Shown here: positions 1 to 6,420 of the stretch, piece after piece
Layout: the number at the start of each line of letters is the position of its first letter
Numbering within the stretch: the stretch's first letter is position 1
Virus record (IMG/VR): IMGVR_UViG_3300023184_000263
Location: 1-40,067 of that record
Length of the DNA: 40,067 bases
Reading direction: 5' to 3' (one strand)
Source of the DNA: a virus
Translations under genes and position numbers: made by a program
The notes under the pieces: generated by a model
Seen by the model: only the letters and a program-made list of their open reading frames with translations
What the model was told of the DNA's origin: nothing
Database searches by the model: none

Positions 1-305
1 ATTTGCTCAATTGCATCCCTAAATTTTTCGGGTGTGTTTAACCTTTCTTTTGTATAATAAAATAGTAATCCATCAATTTCAATTCCATAAATATAACAAC
101 TCGTATTTTGAATGTAATCCGTACTCAAACGCCCCTTTTTATGTAGTGTTATATTTTTTCTTACCAAATGTGGTGGTGATACCTCTCTTATTGAAAAATG
201 TGTAACTTCATTTGTAGTATTATCCCAACCTTTGAAATACCATCCTTTGCCTTTTACATTTAGTGAATACCCATTTATTTTATGGATGTTTTTAAGTGTT
301 AGCAT
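1..305 (-). CDS. LTIKN-family paralogue, cut by window edge
   Basis: An open frame begins with ATG at 305 and runs off the left edge with no stop. It starts MLTLKNIHKINGYSL, the N-terminal signature shared by many proteins here, followed by a Trp-rich strand (GKGWYFKGWDN). The ATG lies inside the last codons of the upstream gene, a 14-nt overlap typical of this cluster. No function is known for the family. Only the first ~100 residues are visible, and since most family members are about 100 residues long, little is probably missing. Confidence 0.75.
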   Translation of the reverse strand, partial: MLTLKNIHKINGYSLNVKGKGWYFKGWDNTTNEVTHFSIREVSPPHLVRKNITLHKKGRLSTDYIQNTSCYIYGIEIDGLLFYYTKERLNTPEKFRDAIEQ

Positions 306-609
306 CTTCGTCTTTTTTTATATCCGCCATTATACAATTCATATAATAGATTAGCCCTACGGGTGTAATATCGGTATTCTTTATTAGGTATTCGTATTTA
401 GTGCCATTATTGTTTGTTCGTATTCTATACCTATCCAATGCTTCATCCGTAAACCTATCCAATGTAAAATACCAAGTGGTGTTTTTGTAATGCCCTACAT
501 TAGATATAGTAAATACATACCTATCATTTCGTTCATCTATATCATACACTTCCCACTTCTCGGTTATTTGTTTGCCTTTAATCTTATCTATGTTTTTTAT
601 TGTTATCAT
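292..609 (-). CDS. LTIKN-family paralogue
   Basis: A 105-residue member starting MITIKNIDKIKG, then a WEVYDIDERNDRY segment, a LDR motif (TLDRFTDEA) and a C-terminal helix. The recurring pattern is: N-terminal strand, WxV strand, charged turn with Tyr, LxR strand, Tyr-rich strand, final helix. No catalytic motif, membrane segment or signal peptide is visible. It follows a GC-rich intergenic stretch with a TTTGATAG box, so it may begin a transcript. Function unknown. Confidence 0.8.
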   Translation of the reverse strand: MITIKNIDKIKGKQITEKWEVYDIDERNDRYVFTISNVGHYKNTTWYFTLDRFTDEALDRYRIRTNNNGTKYEYLIKNTDITPVGLIYYMNCIMADIKKDEDANT

Positions 610-682
610 TATATATACATTTTATACTATCAAAAAAATTTAGGTAACGACACTTTTTTCCCCCAACCCCCGCCCGCGTTAT
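610..682 (-). promoter_or_regulatory. GC-rich intergenic element with -33-like box
   Basis: On the minus strand this gap holds a G-rich run (GGGCGGGGGTTGGGGG) followed by a short A tract, a GTCGTTACC segment, and TTTTTTTGATAGT. The same order of elements occurs at 4029-4078, where it makes a convincing terminator plus promoter. Here the hairpin is degraded (only GGT/ACC pairs) and no TAnnTTTG box lies 20 nt from the TTTG. It reads as a diverged, perhaps weakened, copy of the same module. Confidence 0.45.
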
Positions 683-709
683 TTACTTATTCTTTTGTAT
701 CGTTAGCAT
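683..709 (-). pseudogene. Eight-codon remnant of an LTIKN-family gene
   Basis: The end of the upstream paralogue (703-1008) contains ATG at 709 overlapping its TAA, the same ATGCTAA overlap seen at 4850/4844. Translation gives MLTIQKNK and then a stop at 683-685. Only the family start signature survives before the GC-rich spacer. I read this as what is left after deletion of a former paralogue. A chance match is possible because it is so short, but the exact MLTI start in the exact junction context makes that less likely. Confidence 0.5.
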
Positions 710-1008
710 ACCCTACTGATTTCTTTTTGTAAGATAAATTTGAATAAATGTTTGTTTTCTATATCCGATATGTGTACTACTCTTTTTATTGTACTTTTAT
801 TATTATGCATTTCATACTCACCATAACCAATACTATCTCTCATTAAATAAAACACTACATATTCATTTGATGTGTCAGGTTGTTGTCGTATCACTATTCC
901 GTAGTAATCATTTTCATCATTGATATTGATTTTAGTTACCATCCAATTACTACCATTATGTGCAATCACTTCATTATGTAATTTATCTATATTTGTTATT
1001 GTTAGCAT
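703..1008 (-). CDS. LTIKN-family paralogue
   Basis: A 101-residue member with start MLTITNIDKLHNEV, core NWMVTKININDENDYYGIVI, a YLMRDSIGYGEYEM segment and a final helix. It ends in VC-stop with a remnant paralogue start overlapping the stop codon. It is separated by 7 nt from the next upstream member. Function unknown; predicted soluble. Confidence 0.8.
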   Translation of the reverse strand: MLTITNIDKLHNEVIAHNGSNWMVTKININDENDYYGIVIRQQPDTSNEYVVFYLMRDSIGYGEYEMHNNKSTIKRVVHISDIENKHLFKFILQKEISRVC

Positions 1009-1015
1009 AATTATT

Positions 1016-1339
1016 TTATTTACTGAAACTATCTAATTGTCCACCCAACATACCAACAAACATTTTAAAATTTAATAATCCGGTTGTTAGTATTACATAA
1101 TTAACATTTTGGTCATTATACATTCGCCATTCGTTTGCTGTACTATCGAATTCATTATATCTTAATAGTTTAAAGTTTATATACTTTGGATGTTTTATGC
1201 CAAATGATTTACCATAATCAAATCTTACTTTGATAATATAATCATATTTTCTTTCCTCTATACTCATTACTACCCAATATGCGTTTACTGTCTCTATTTT
1301 AGTTCCTTCTATCTTTTGTATATTACCTATTTTTAGCAT
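1016..1339 (-). CDS. LTIKN-family paralogue
   Basis: A 107-residue member with start MLKIGNIQKIEGTKI, core YWVVMSIEERKYDYIIKV, LLRYNEF in the LxR position, and a hydrophobic C-terminal helix. The start codon is one base after the stop of the upstream gene (TAATATG junction), implying translational coupling. Compared with its neighbours the residues are widely diverged and only the start and spacing are conserved. Function unknown. Confidence 0.8.
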   Translation of the reverse strand: MLKIGNIQKIEGTKIETVNAYWVVMSIEERKYDYIIKVRFDYGKSFGIKHPKYINFKLLRYNEFDSTANEWRMYNDQNVNYVILTTGLLNFKMFVGMLGGQLDSFSK

Positions 1340-1340
1340 A

Positions 1341-1652
1341 TTATTTGTTTAACATATCATTAATTGCTTGCTTTATAAAATACGGGCTTATTTGATGTAA
1401 ACTTAACCATCTATTTATTTTACTTTGGTCAAAATCCTTATACAATCTATAAACAGGTTCGTTTCTACCGCTTACATATTGGCTCTCTCTATTCAAATAA
1501 AATACATTTTTTATTTTAAAATCTTCAGAAACAACAAATCCATATACATCTTTGTAAACATCAATTGTTTCGGCTGCTTTACTTATATGCCATTTGTAAG
1601 GTAATGGGGATGTTATGTTTATTATCTTATCTATGTTTTGTATTGTTAGCAT
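1341..1652 (-). CDS. LTIKN-family paralogue
   Basis: A 103-residue member with start MLTIQNIDKIINI, KWHISKAAETIDVYKDVYGFVV core, FYLNRES in the LxR position and a PYFIKQAINDM terminal helix. It lies one base from both neighbours, within a run of five members interrupted only by the 64-residue protein at 1654-1848. Function unknown. Confidence 0.8.
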   Translation of the reverse strand: MLTIQNIDKIINITSPLPYKWHISKAAETIDVYKDVYGFVVSEDFKIKNVFYLNRESQYVSGRNEPVYRLYKDFDQSKINRWLSLHQISPYFIKQAINDMLNK

Positions 1653-1653
1653 A

Positions 1654-1848
1654 CTATTTATTTTGTTGGATTAAAATTTGAATTGTAGCTTGTTTTATGA
1701 TTAGTAATTCTATTAATTCATCCCAACCTTCTGCCCTATCCCCTATTATAGTATGGTATTCATTCAGTATCTTATCCCTTTGCAAATCGGTTAGTGTTAT
1801 ACTCAATTGGGTTTCTATTTGTTTAATATCGTTTATACTTACATTCAT
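1654..1848 (-). CDS. Small helical protein
   Basis: A 64-residue acidic, helix-prone protein (SINDIKQIETQLSITLTDLQRDKILNEY, then a second helix DELIELLIIKQATIQILIQQ). It sits between two LTIKN paralogues with 1-nt junctions on both sides but does not share their start or strand pattern. It contains no cysteine, membrane segment or known motif. The helix-turn-helix-like spacing is too weak to call DNA binding. Function unknown. Confidence 0.7.
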   Translation of the reverse strand: MNVSINDIKQIETQLSITLTDLQRDKILNEYHTIIGDRAEGWDELIELLIIKQATIQILIQQNK

Positions 1849-1849
1849 A

Positions 1850-2149
1850 TTATTTCATTATCATTTCAACCGCTCTTATAAAGGTTTGTTTATTACTTAT
1901 TTGTTCTACCTTTAATAACATACTATTAATCGGAGTATCTTCATTCCATATTATATAGCCCTTATCCGTTTTAAATCTATTCAATACAATTTTAATATCA
2001 CTATACGTTTTATTTATATGTCTCAAATGAATATGATATTGTTCGTTACCCTCTTGATTCCAACTCCATGTGTTAAGTACATAATAAACTCCCGTACCAC
2101 TATCAATTCTTTGATTGATTAGTGTAAACATGTTTTCTATTGTTAGCAT
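1850..2149 (-). CDS. LTIKN-family paralogue
   Basis: A 99-residue member with start MLTIENMFTLINQRID, VYYVLNTWSWNQEGNEQYHIHL core, VLNRFKTDKGYIIW (LxR and G-Y strand) and a RAVEMIMK end. One base separates it from the downstream gene and four from the upstream one. The LxR...G-Y spacing here is the clearest example of the family core. Function unknown. Confidence 0.8.
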   Translation of the reverse strand: MLTIENMFTLINQRIDSGTGVYYVLNTWSWNQEGNEQYHIHLRHINKTYSDIKIVLNRFKTDKGYIIWNEDTPINSMLLKVEQISNKQTFIRAVEMIMK

Positions 2150-2153
2150 ATTC

Positions 2154-2417
2154 TTATATTGTTTGCATACAAATTATAATCTTATCAATTGTGTCAAACT
2201 CGTCTTTATTTAGCCATAATGTGTGACCATTATATTCCAGTATATAACATCCATTCTCGGTTTGCTTTCTATGTAATAAGAAAGTTTCTATTTGGCTCAT
2301 TTCTTTATTAGCCAATGTAAATTCATAATGATATTGATTCTCTTTTGCACTAATTACTTTTAACCAATCACTATATTCTTGTCCGATTAATTGTTGAGGA
2401 TTCTTTATTGTTAGCAT
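2154..2417 (-). CDS. LTIKN-family paralogue
   Basis: I start it at the ATG at 2417, giving 87 residues (MLTIKNPQQLIGQEY...). That ATG is one base after the stop of the upstream membrane protein and restores the family N-terminus, whereas the longer frame from 2444 adds nine residues overlapping the neighbour. The core has LKVISAKENQYHYEFTL, LLHRKQTENGCYILEY and a short end. It is the most compact full member. Function unknown. Confidence 0.8.
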   Translation of the reverse strand: MLTIKNPQQLIGQEYSDWLKVISAKENQYHYEFTLANKEMSQIETFLLHRKQTENGCYILEYNGHTLWLNKDEFDTIDKIIICMQTI

Positions 2418-2418
2418 A

Positions 2419-2673
2419 TTATTTTTTATAGTACCATTTACCAAATTTGAATATCATTTTGAAAATACCCATTATTAATAACATAGCCATTGTAACCGGC
2501 CAACATATAGAGAATGCAGTAAATGCTTGTTCATTACTTTCCCAATCATCATACCAGCCACCCTCACTGGCCCATTTATCATAATCAAATCCAATCTTCA
2601 CTCCAAAATATTTAAAGAATGTTAGTGTCAATAAAAATCCTATTGGATATATTATCATTATTAAGTAACCCAT
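2419..2673 (-). CDS. Small two-span membrane protein
   Basis: Eighty-four residues with a hydrophobic N-terminal segment (about 3-20), an acidic Trp-rich loop (KWASEGGWYDDWESNEQ, about 33-49), a second span (about 52-70) and a basic tail (KFGKWYYKK). The loop is probably outside the inner membrane with both ends in the cytoplasm. It precedes another small membrane peptide at 2675 and follows with a single-base gap. No family is recognised. Confidence 0.7.
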   Translation of the reverse strand: MGYLIMIIYPIGFLLTLTFFKYFGVKIGFDYDKWASEGGWYDDWESNEQAFTAFSICWPVTMAMLLIMGIFKMIFKFGKWYYKK

Positions 2674-2674
2674 A

Positions 2675-2851
2675 TTAATTGTTTATTTTATAATCTATAA
2701 ATGCCGTTAATCCTATTAAGATACAAACTAAAGATACAATTGCCCAATCTGCACTCATATTATTGCATATTGCAAATAAAGAAACTCCAAATGTTAATGC
2801 ACCCAATACTAGTAATGCACCACGTCCAATTGATTTTAATACTTTTTTCAT
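2675..2851 (-). CDS. Small membrane peptide, 58 residues
   Basis: An ATG at 2851 opens a 58-codon frame: basic start MKKVLKSIGRG, a hydrophobic segment (ALLVLGALTFGVSLFAIC), a short NNMSADW loop, then a second span (AIVSLVCILIGLTAFI) and DYKINN at the end. It fills the gap between 2673 and 2853 exactly, with one-base junctions on both sides, which strongly supports it. Likely an inner-membrane helical hairpin. Function unknown. Confidence 0.75.
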   Translation of the reverse strand: MKKVLKSIGRGALLVLGALTFGVSLFAICNNMSADWAIVSLVCILIGLTAFIDYKINN

Positions 2852-2852
2852 T

Positions 2853-3722
2853 TTATATAAATTTTAATATTGATAAATCTTTTTGTTTTGCTTCTACCAT
2901 TATGTCCACTTTGTTACCATATGTTTCAGGTATACTTTCAATGTAATCACTATGCGCTTGTGGTTTACTACCTATTTTACTTTCCGAATAGTGTGTTACA
3001 GGTCTTATACCTTTCGGCCACGTTGAACATGCCAATGCCAATGCTGCTTCCTCACTTAAATTTCCAGTATTGAATGTGTGATGATGATAATCAAATACAA
3101 TAGGTATCTTTATTGCATTGTGAATATACATTAAGTCTTTAACTGAATACATACTCGCCTTATCATCATTCTCAATTGTTAATCGGCTTTTTACTGAATT
3201 AGATAGTAGTTTGAAATTATCTATAAACCTATCCATCGCACTTTGCTTATCACCATACACTCCGTTACAATGTATATTAATTTTATTGTAAGGTGTTTTA
3301 CTTAATCCTAATGCATCCATTAACCTGCCGTGCACCTCTAAATCATTTATTGTATTTTGTACTACCGCTTCTTTTGGTGAAACTAATACATTGAAGGGAC
3401 CTGGATGAAATGATAATCTTTGCCCATACTTTGTTGCTTTCTCACCACATCTTTTTAGTATGATTGCAATTTCATTCCAATCTTTTAGTTGCTCAAATTG
3501 GTATTCGGTAGCCCACGGCATCATATCGGAACTCATACGATACATCTTAATACCATTCTGCTCATTCCATTCTATAATCCGTTCTAAGTCCGCTACATTT
3601 TGTATAACACAATCCGATACATAATCCAGTCCCTTTTCTAAGAAAGTTCTCTTAATCATTGTTCGGTTTGTAGTGACCTTTTTACCCAAACTCATATTAA
3701 TACATGCATATCCTAAATTCAT
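2853..3722 (-). CDS. uvsE: UV damage endonuclease UvsE/UVDE
   Basis: A 289-residue TIM-barrel enzyme of the UVDE family, which nicks DNA 5' to cyclobutane dimers and 6-4 photoproducts and starts an alternative excision repair route. Family landmarks are in order: LGYACI start, YRMSSDMMPW, FHPGPFN, IENDDKASMY, DYHHH, THYSES and AHSDYI, ending MVEAKQKDLSI. The His, Asp and Glu residues in these blocks form the three-metal site. The length matches bacterial UvsE (about 280-310). It overlaps the upstream membrane gene by 4 nt. A phage would use it to repair sunlight damage to its genome. Confidence 0.93.
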   Translation of the reverse strand: MNLGYACINMSLGKKVTTNRTMIKRTFLEKGLDYVSDCVIQNVADLERIIEWNEQNGIKMYRMSSDMMPWATEYQFEQLKDWNEIAIILKRCGEKATKYGQRLSFHPGPFNVLVSPKEAVVQNTINDLEVHGRLMDALGLSKTPYNKINIHCNGVYGDKQSAMDRFIDNFKLLSNSVKSRLTIENDDKASMYSVKDLMYIHNAIKIPIVFDYHHHTFNTGNLSEEAALALACSTWPKGIRPVTHYSESKIGSKPQAHSDYIESIPETYGNKVDIMVEAKQKDLSILKFI

Positions 3723-3997
3723 ACTTTCTTTGTTTTTCGTTTGAGTAATTCAGTTTCTATTTTATCTATTCTACCTTTCATAGAACGCATTTTAATATTG
3801 TGTATGAAATTACCTAACATTGTTTTAGGTATTCTAGCTTGCTCTACACTCAATGATAATTTGATTGCTTTTAGGAGTTTTCTTAGTGCCATTCTGTCCA
3901 TTGGTTTTATGTGTTTGCTTTTATATGTATCATACAAATACCAACAATACATTAGCATTATACACACTACATATACTATTGTTTGCTTATCGTACAT
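3719..3997 (-). CDS. Membrane-anchored small protein
   Basis: Ninety-two residues: MYDKQ, one membrane helix (about 6-22, IVYVVCIMLMYCWYLY), then a basic region with two amphipathic helices (KPMDRMALRKLLKAIKL...; KGRIDKIETELLKRKTKK). It is probably N-out with a cytoplasmic basic tail that could contact nucleic acid or lipid. It begins only 3 nt after a consensus -7 box, so its transcript is probably leaderless. It heads the transcript that includes uvsE. Confidence 0.75.
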   Translation of the reverse strand: MYDKQTIVYVVCIMLMYCWYLYDTYKSKHIKPMDRMALRKLLKAIKLSLSVEQARIPKTMLGNFIHNIKMRSMKGRIDKIETELLKRKTKKV

Positions 3998-4000
3998 ACT

Positions 4001-4032
4001 TAAAGATACGAAATATATATGAAACTATCAAA
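4001..4032 (-). promoter_or_regulatory. Bacteroidetes-type promoter, leaderless
   Basis: Minus strand: TTTG (4032-4029), 20-nt spacer beginning ATAG, then TATCTTTA (4008-4001). This fits the Bacteroidetes TTTG/TAnnTTTG pattern. Only 3 nt separate the -7 box from the ATG at 3997, so transcription should start at or beside the start codon. Confidence 0.85.
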
Positions 4033-4066
4033 AAAAATTGGGGTAAACGACCTTCGCTCAACCCCC
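4030..4066 (-). terminator. Rho-independent terminator fused to the next promoter
   Basis: Minus strand: GGGGT (4065-4061) pairs with ACCCC (4044-4040), with AGCG/CGTT pairing inside, followed by AATTTTTTTTG. It ends the transcript of the 4079-7261 genes, and its T tract runs straight into the TTTG box of the next promoter. Confidence 0.7.
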
Positions 4067-4078
4067 GCCCCTTCCCCG

Positions 4079-4552
4079 CTACAATTGTTTTAGGTAATTG
4101 TTACGATACAATTCTTTAAAGTATTGCTCAACACAATATATGAATGCATTTGCGTTACTCATATCCTTTGGATGTATTGCATATGAAGGCATTAATGTAT
4201 TCAAATCTAATTCTAAATATAGAGCGTAAAATGGCTCACCGGTTTCGTTATCAGCACATCTTTGTTTATCTAATATTAATCGGCAACGATGGTTATATTC
4301 ATATGAGTATAACTGAATTTCATAATAGTATGGTATTGATTTGCTTTTATCCAACGTCTCACATACATTCTTAATCATATAATCAGTACCGGTTAAATGC
4401 ACATCCAATATTCTTTTTACATTTCTTATTTCTAGCATATTAGTTTGTTTTATCATTCTGTCATCAAACACACTCATATCACATACATCACACCAGTCGG
4501 TGTCATCATAGTTAATTGGATTGTTGCATCTAATACAATCATGTACAGTCAT
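4079..4552 (-). CDS. Zinc-ribbon fused to LTIKN-family domain
   Basis: Residues 1-27 form a treble-clef or zinc-ribbon-like module with two CxxC pairs (CIRCNN at 6-9 and CDVC at 21-24 in MTVHDCIRC...DWCDVCDM). A family domain then starts at residue 39 (MLEIRNVKRILDV) and runs to the end with the usual LxR-like strand (LILDKQR) and final helix. An internal ATG at 4438 could also give the family domain alone. The downstream paralogue starts one base after this stop side of the cluster. The ribbon suggests a nucleic-acid or protein contact role for the family. Function unknown. Confidence 0.78.
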   Translation of the reverse strand: MTVHDCIRCNNPINYDDTDWCDVCDMSVFDDRMIKQTNMLEIRNVKRILDVHLTGTDYMIKNVCETLDKSKSIPYYYEIQLYSYEYNHRCRLILDKQRCADNETGEPFYALYLELDLNTLMPSYAIHPKDMSNANAFIYCVEQYFKELYRNNYLKQL

Positions 4553-4553
4553 A

Positions 4554-4850
4554 CTATTTAATTATAAGTTCGGTAATTCGTTTTATCATTTTCCGCTTTG
4601 TGTTTATCTTATCCTTTGCTAATAAACTTCGTTGAACATTACCCACACTATCCCAATACCATAATTCATATAATGCAGTTTCACCTCTACCAATTGGGTT
4701 TCGTTCTAAACTCATTTCAAATCCAATGTTATGGTTATTAGCCACTACTATTCTATATTGAGTTTCAGTTTCCTCAACACTATGGATAAATACAGTCGTA
4801 TCTTTAATCTTTGTATTTACAATTTCAATATAATTCTTAATTGTTAGCAT
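4554..4850 (-). CDS. LTIKN-family paralogue
   Basis: I start it at ATG 4850 (MLTIKNYIEIV, 98 residues). That ATG overlaps the upstream stop as ATGCTAA, the stereotyped family junction. A start at 4868 would add six residues (MYKRFD) inside the neighbour. The core shows FIHSVEETETQYRIVV, SLERNPIGRGETALYELW and an ITELIIK end. Function unknown. Confidence 0.8.
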   Translation of the reverse strand: MLTIKNYIEIVNTKIKDTTVFIHSVEETETQYRIVVANNHNIGFEMSLERNPIGRGETALYELWYWDSVGNVQRSLLAKDKINTKRKMIKRITELIIK

Positions 4851-5137
4851 ATCAAACCTTTTATACACCTAACTACATACCGCATATTTTTTAGTTGGTC
4901 TTTTGTTATTGCCATATACTCCGTACCATGTTTTAGTATGAATAATCCAATAGGAGTAGGTTTACGGGATATAGTACAATGTATCATGTGACCTTCATTT
5001 GGATTATCCACATGAATATGATAATGCATTAATGAACTTTTAATGTTAGTTATTGTCCACCCATCACCAACATCTGATAATACAATGTTCTCACTATTTT
5101 TTATCGTTATCCGATTTTGTTTCAATGTTGGCTGCAT
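4844..5137 (-). CDS. LTIKN-family paralogue with displaced start
   Basis: Ninety-seven residues. The family signature appears as RITIKNSENIVL at residues 9-20, because the usual family Met codon is CGG here. The only ATG upstream is at 5137, eight codons earlier, which forces a 44-nt overlap with the upstream membrane gene. The rest is typical: DGWTITNIKSSLMHYHIHV, TISRKPTPIGLFILKHG and a CIKGLIC end. The start codon appears to have moved upstream after loss of the original. Function unknown. Confidence 0.72.
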   Translation of the reverse strand: MQPTLKQNRITIKNSENIVLSDVGDGWTITNIKSSLMHYHIHVDNPNEGHMIHCTISRKPTPIGLFILKHGTEYMAITKDQLKNMRYVVRCIKGLIC

Positions 5138-5381
5138 TTAAAAGTTCAGTTAGTAATTTATTACCATTAACATCTTTTTTCTTACTAAGATTATCATTAA
5201 TTTCTGATAAAATTTCTACACCCTTTTTGTTATCATGTTCTTTGATACCCGCCAATGTTTGTAGTTTTTCTACAACTTCAGGTTCAGGTGCATATACTTT
5301 TGGATTCAATATACGTTTTTGTTCTTGCTTTGCACCTACTAACCAACCGATAGCAAATGCCATAATTAATAATACTACCAT
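5094..5381 (-). CDS. Membrane-anchored coiled protein
   Basis: Ninety-five residues: an N-terminal span (MVVLLIMAFAIGWLVGAK), then a charged cytoplasmic or periplasmic region with a PEPEVVEKL start and a Lys-rich tail. The GWLVGAKQEQ junction closely matches GFLVGIKQGR in the neighbour at 5385, so the two may be old duplicates. Its 3' end overlaps the next paralogue by 44 nt. Function unknown; spanin-like use is possible but unsupported. Confidence 0.7.
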   Translation of the reverse strand: MVVLLIMAFAIGWLVGAKQEQKRILNPKVYAPEPEVVEKLQTLAGIKEHDNKKGVEILSEINDNLSKKKDVNGNKLLTELLNAANIETKSDNDKK

Positions 5382-5384
5382 ACT

Positions 5385-5690
5385 TTATTTCTTTTTATGT
5401 TTTTCTTTTAATGTTGTTATAATCACATTACGAACTTCTGCTTCAAATTCTTTACTATGTTCTCTCGCATAATCAGTTTGTGTTTTTGGTTTACTACCCA
5501 TTGTACCCATTGTGTCTACTGAACTTGTTGGGTATAAAATTGGATAGACTGATGCTGTATATTCCATATCATAATACCCACGATCTTTTTTAATTTGATT
5601 GACTAATTGGTTTCTACCTTGTTTTATTCCTACTAAAAATCCAATACTGAATATGATAATCAATACGATTAGTGTTATTATAATTTCCAT
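5385..5690 (-). CDS. Membrane-anchored small protein
   Basis: A 101-residue protein with one N-terminal span (about 2-20, IIITLIVLIIIFSIGFLVG), a basic stretch after it (KQGRNQLVNQIKKDR), a Ser/Thr/Met-rich middle and a charged helical C-terminus ending KEKHKKK. By the positive-inside rule the bulk is cytoplasmic. It follows the upstream gene by the TAAGTTATG junction common in this genome. Function unknown. Confidence 0.7.
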   Translation of the reverse strand: MEIIITLIVLIIIFSIGFLVGIKQGRNQLVNQIKKDRGYYDMEYTASVYPILYPTSSVDTMGTMGSKPKTQTDYAREHSKEFEAEVRNVIITTLKEKHKKK

Positions 5691-5693
5691 AAC

Positions 5694-6002
5694 TTATTTG
5701 TGTTTTTTCTTTGGTTTAATATATAAATTTATACCAATACCATTTTCCTCGCCCCATGCTAAATCATATGAACTATAAACATATATTTTATGATGTTTTT
5801 TATCAATGATTGCTCTATCAATATAAATCATTTGGTATTTTTCAGTTTCTAAATCTTCTAATCTTTTTTTATGATATTGTTTACTCCAATTAATATAATC
5901 ACTAAATTGATTGTAAAGTATTGTATCTCTCTTTGGATATTGTGCATTTACTAAACATGCCCACAATAAAGATAGTAATAAAATTGCTATTACTTTTTTC
6001 AT
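5694..6002 (-). CDS. Secreted small protein with signal peptide
   Basis: Start placed at ATG 6002, giving 102 residues: MKKVIAILLLSLLWACLVNA then QYPKRD. This is a classic signal peptide (basic n-region, Leu-rich h-region, VNA-Q cleavage). The longer frame from 6032 only adds basic residues overlapping the neighbour. WACLVNA could alternatively be a poor lipobox. The mature part is basic with a YIDRAIIDKKHHKIYVYSSYD strand region. Probably periplasmic. Function unknown. Confidence 0.72.
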   Translation of the reverse strand: MKKVIAILLLSLLWACLVNAQYPKRDTILYNQFSDYINWSKQYHKKRLEDLETEKYQMIYIDRAIIDKKHHKIYVYSSYDLAWGEENGIGINLYIKPKKKHK

Positions 6003-6003
6003 A

Positions 6004-6108
6004 TTACTTTGTTTTACTTTTTTTGTTTTCACTTATTTTTTCATCTAATATTGTTATACCAAATATAACAATTGTCATTGCGTAAAATACAATCATTGAG
6101 TAATCCAT
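6004..6108 (-). CDS. 34-residue membrane peptide
   Basis: ATG at 6108 opens MDYSMIVFYAMTIVIFGITILDEKISENKKSKTK and a stop at 6004-6006. It is one hydrophobic helix followed by a Lys-rich tail. It exactly fills the gap between its neighbours with a one-base TAATATG junction to 6002, which is the main support. Peptides like this often modulate membrane enzymes. Function unknown. Confidence 0.6.
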   Translation of the reverse strand: MDYSMIVFYAMTIVIFGITILDEKISENKKSKTK

Positions 6109-6113
6109 ATCAT

Positions 6114-6419
6114 TTAGTTTTTATGTGCTATACCTTTTTTATTAAATAAGTCATCATAGCTACCACCATTGTTATCTTGTTCTAACATTTTGTGTGAACG
6201 TAACATAACACTGCCTTTGATTGTTCCGGTTAAATTATCTTCATCAATTACCCTATCTAATCCAACGTATGATGTGGTTTTAAATTTAATCATTTCAGCT
6301 AATGCTCCTTTAGCAATCATATCAGTTCTGCTTCGTTTACCTTTTGTAGTATCAGTACCCAATAAAGGTGCATCGAAGTCTACATCTATTTCTAAGTTAA
6401 TTTTATATTTGAATCTCAT
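6114..6419 (-). CDS. Conserved-looking soluble small protein
   Basis: A 101-residue protein: beta-strand start MRFKYKINLEIDVDF, a flexible GTDTTKGKRSRTD loop, a helix (MIAKGALAEMIKF), a strand, and an acidic Asn/Gly-rich C-terminus. No membrane segment or metal motif. The helix flanked by strands could be a ferredoxin-like fold, but this is only a guess. One-base junction to the downstream zinc-ribbon gene. Confidence 0.65.
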   Translation of the reverse strand: MRFKYKINLEIDVDFDAPLLGTDTTKGKRSRTDMIAKGALAEMIKFKTTSYVGLDRVIDEDNLTGTIKGSVMLRSHKMLEQDNNGGSYDDLFNKKGIAHKN

Positions 6420-6420
6420 A

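Noticed and set aside
490-732. Plus-strand frames of 60-170 codons scattered over the window
   Set aside because: All lie antisense to convincing minus-strand genes, show Leu/Ile/Ser/Tyr-rich composition typical of reversed AT-rich coding sequence, and have no matching junctions or promoters.
4045-4080. G-quadruplex in the GC-rich spacer
   Set aside because: Only three runs of four or more G are present within range; a stable three-tetrad fold would need a fourth.
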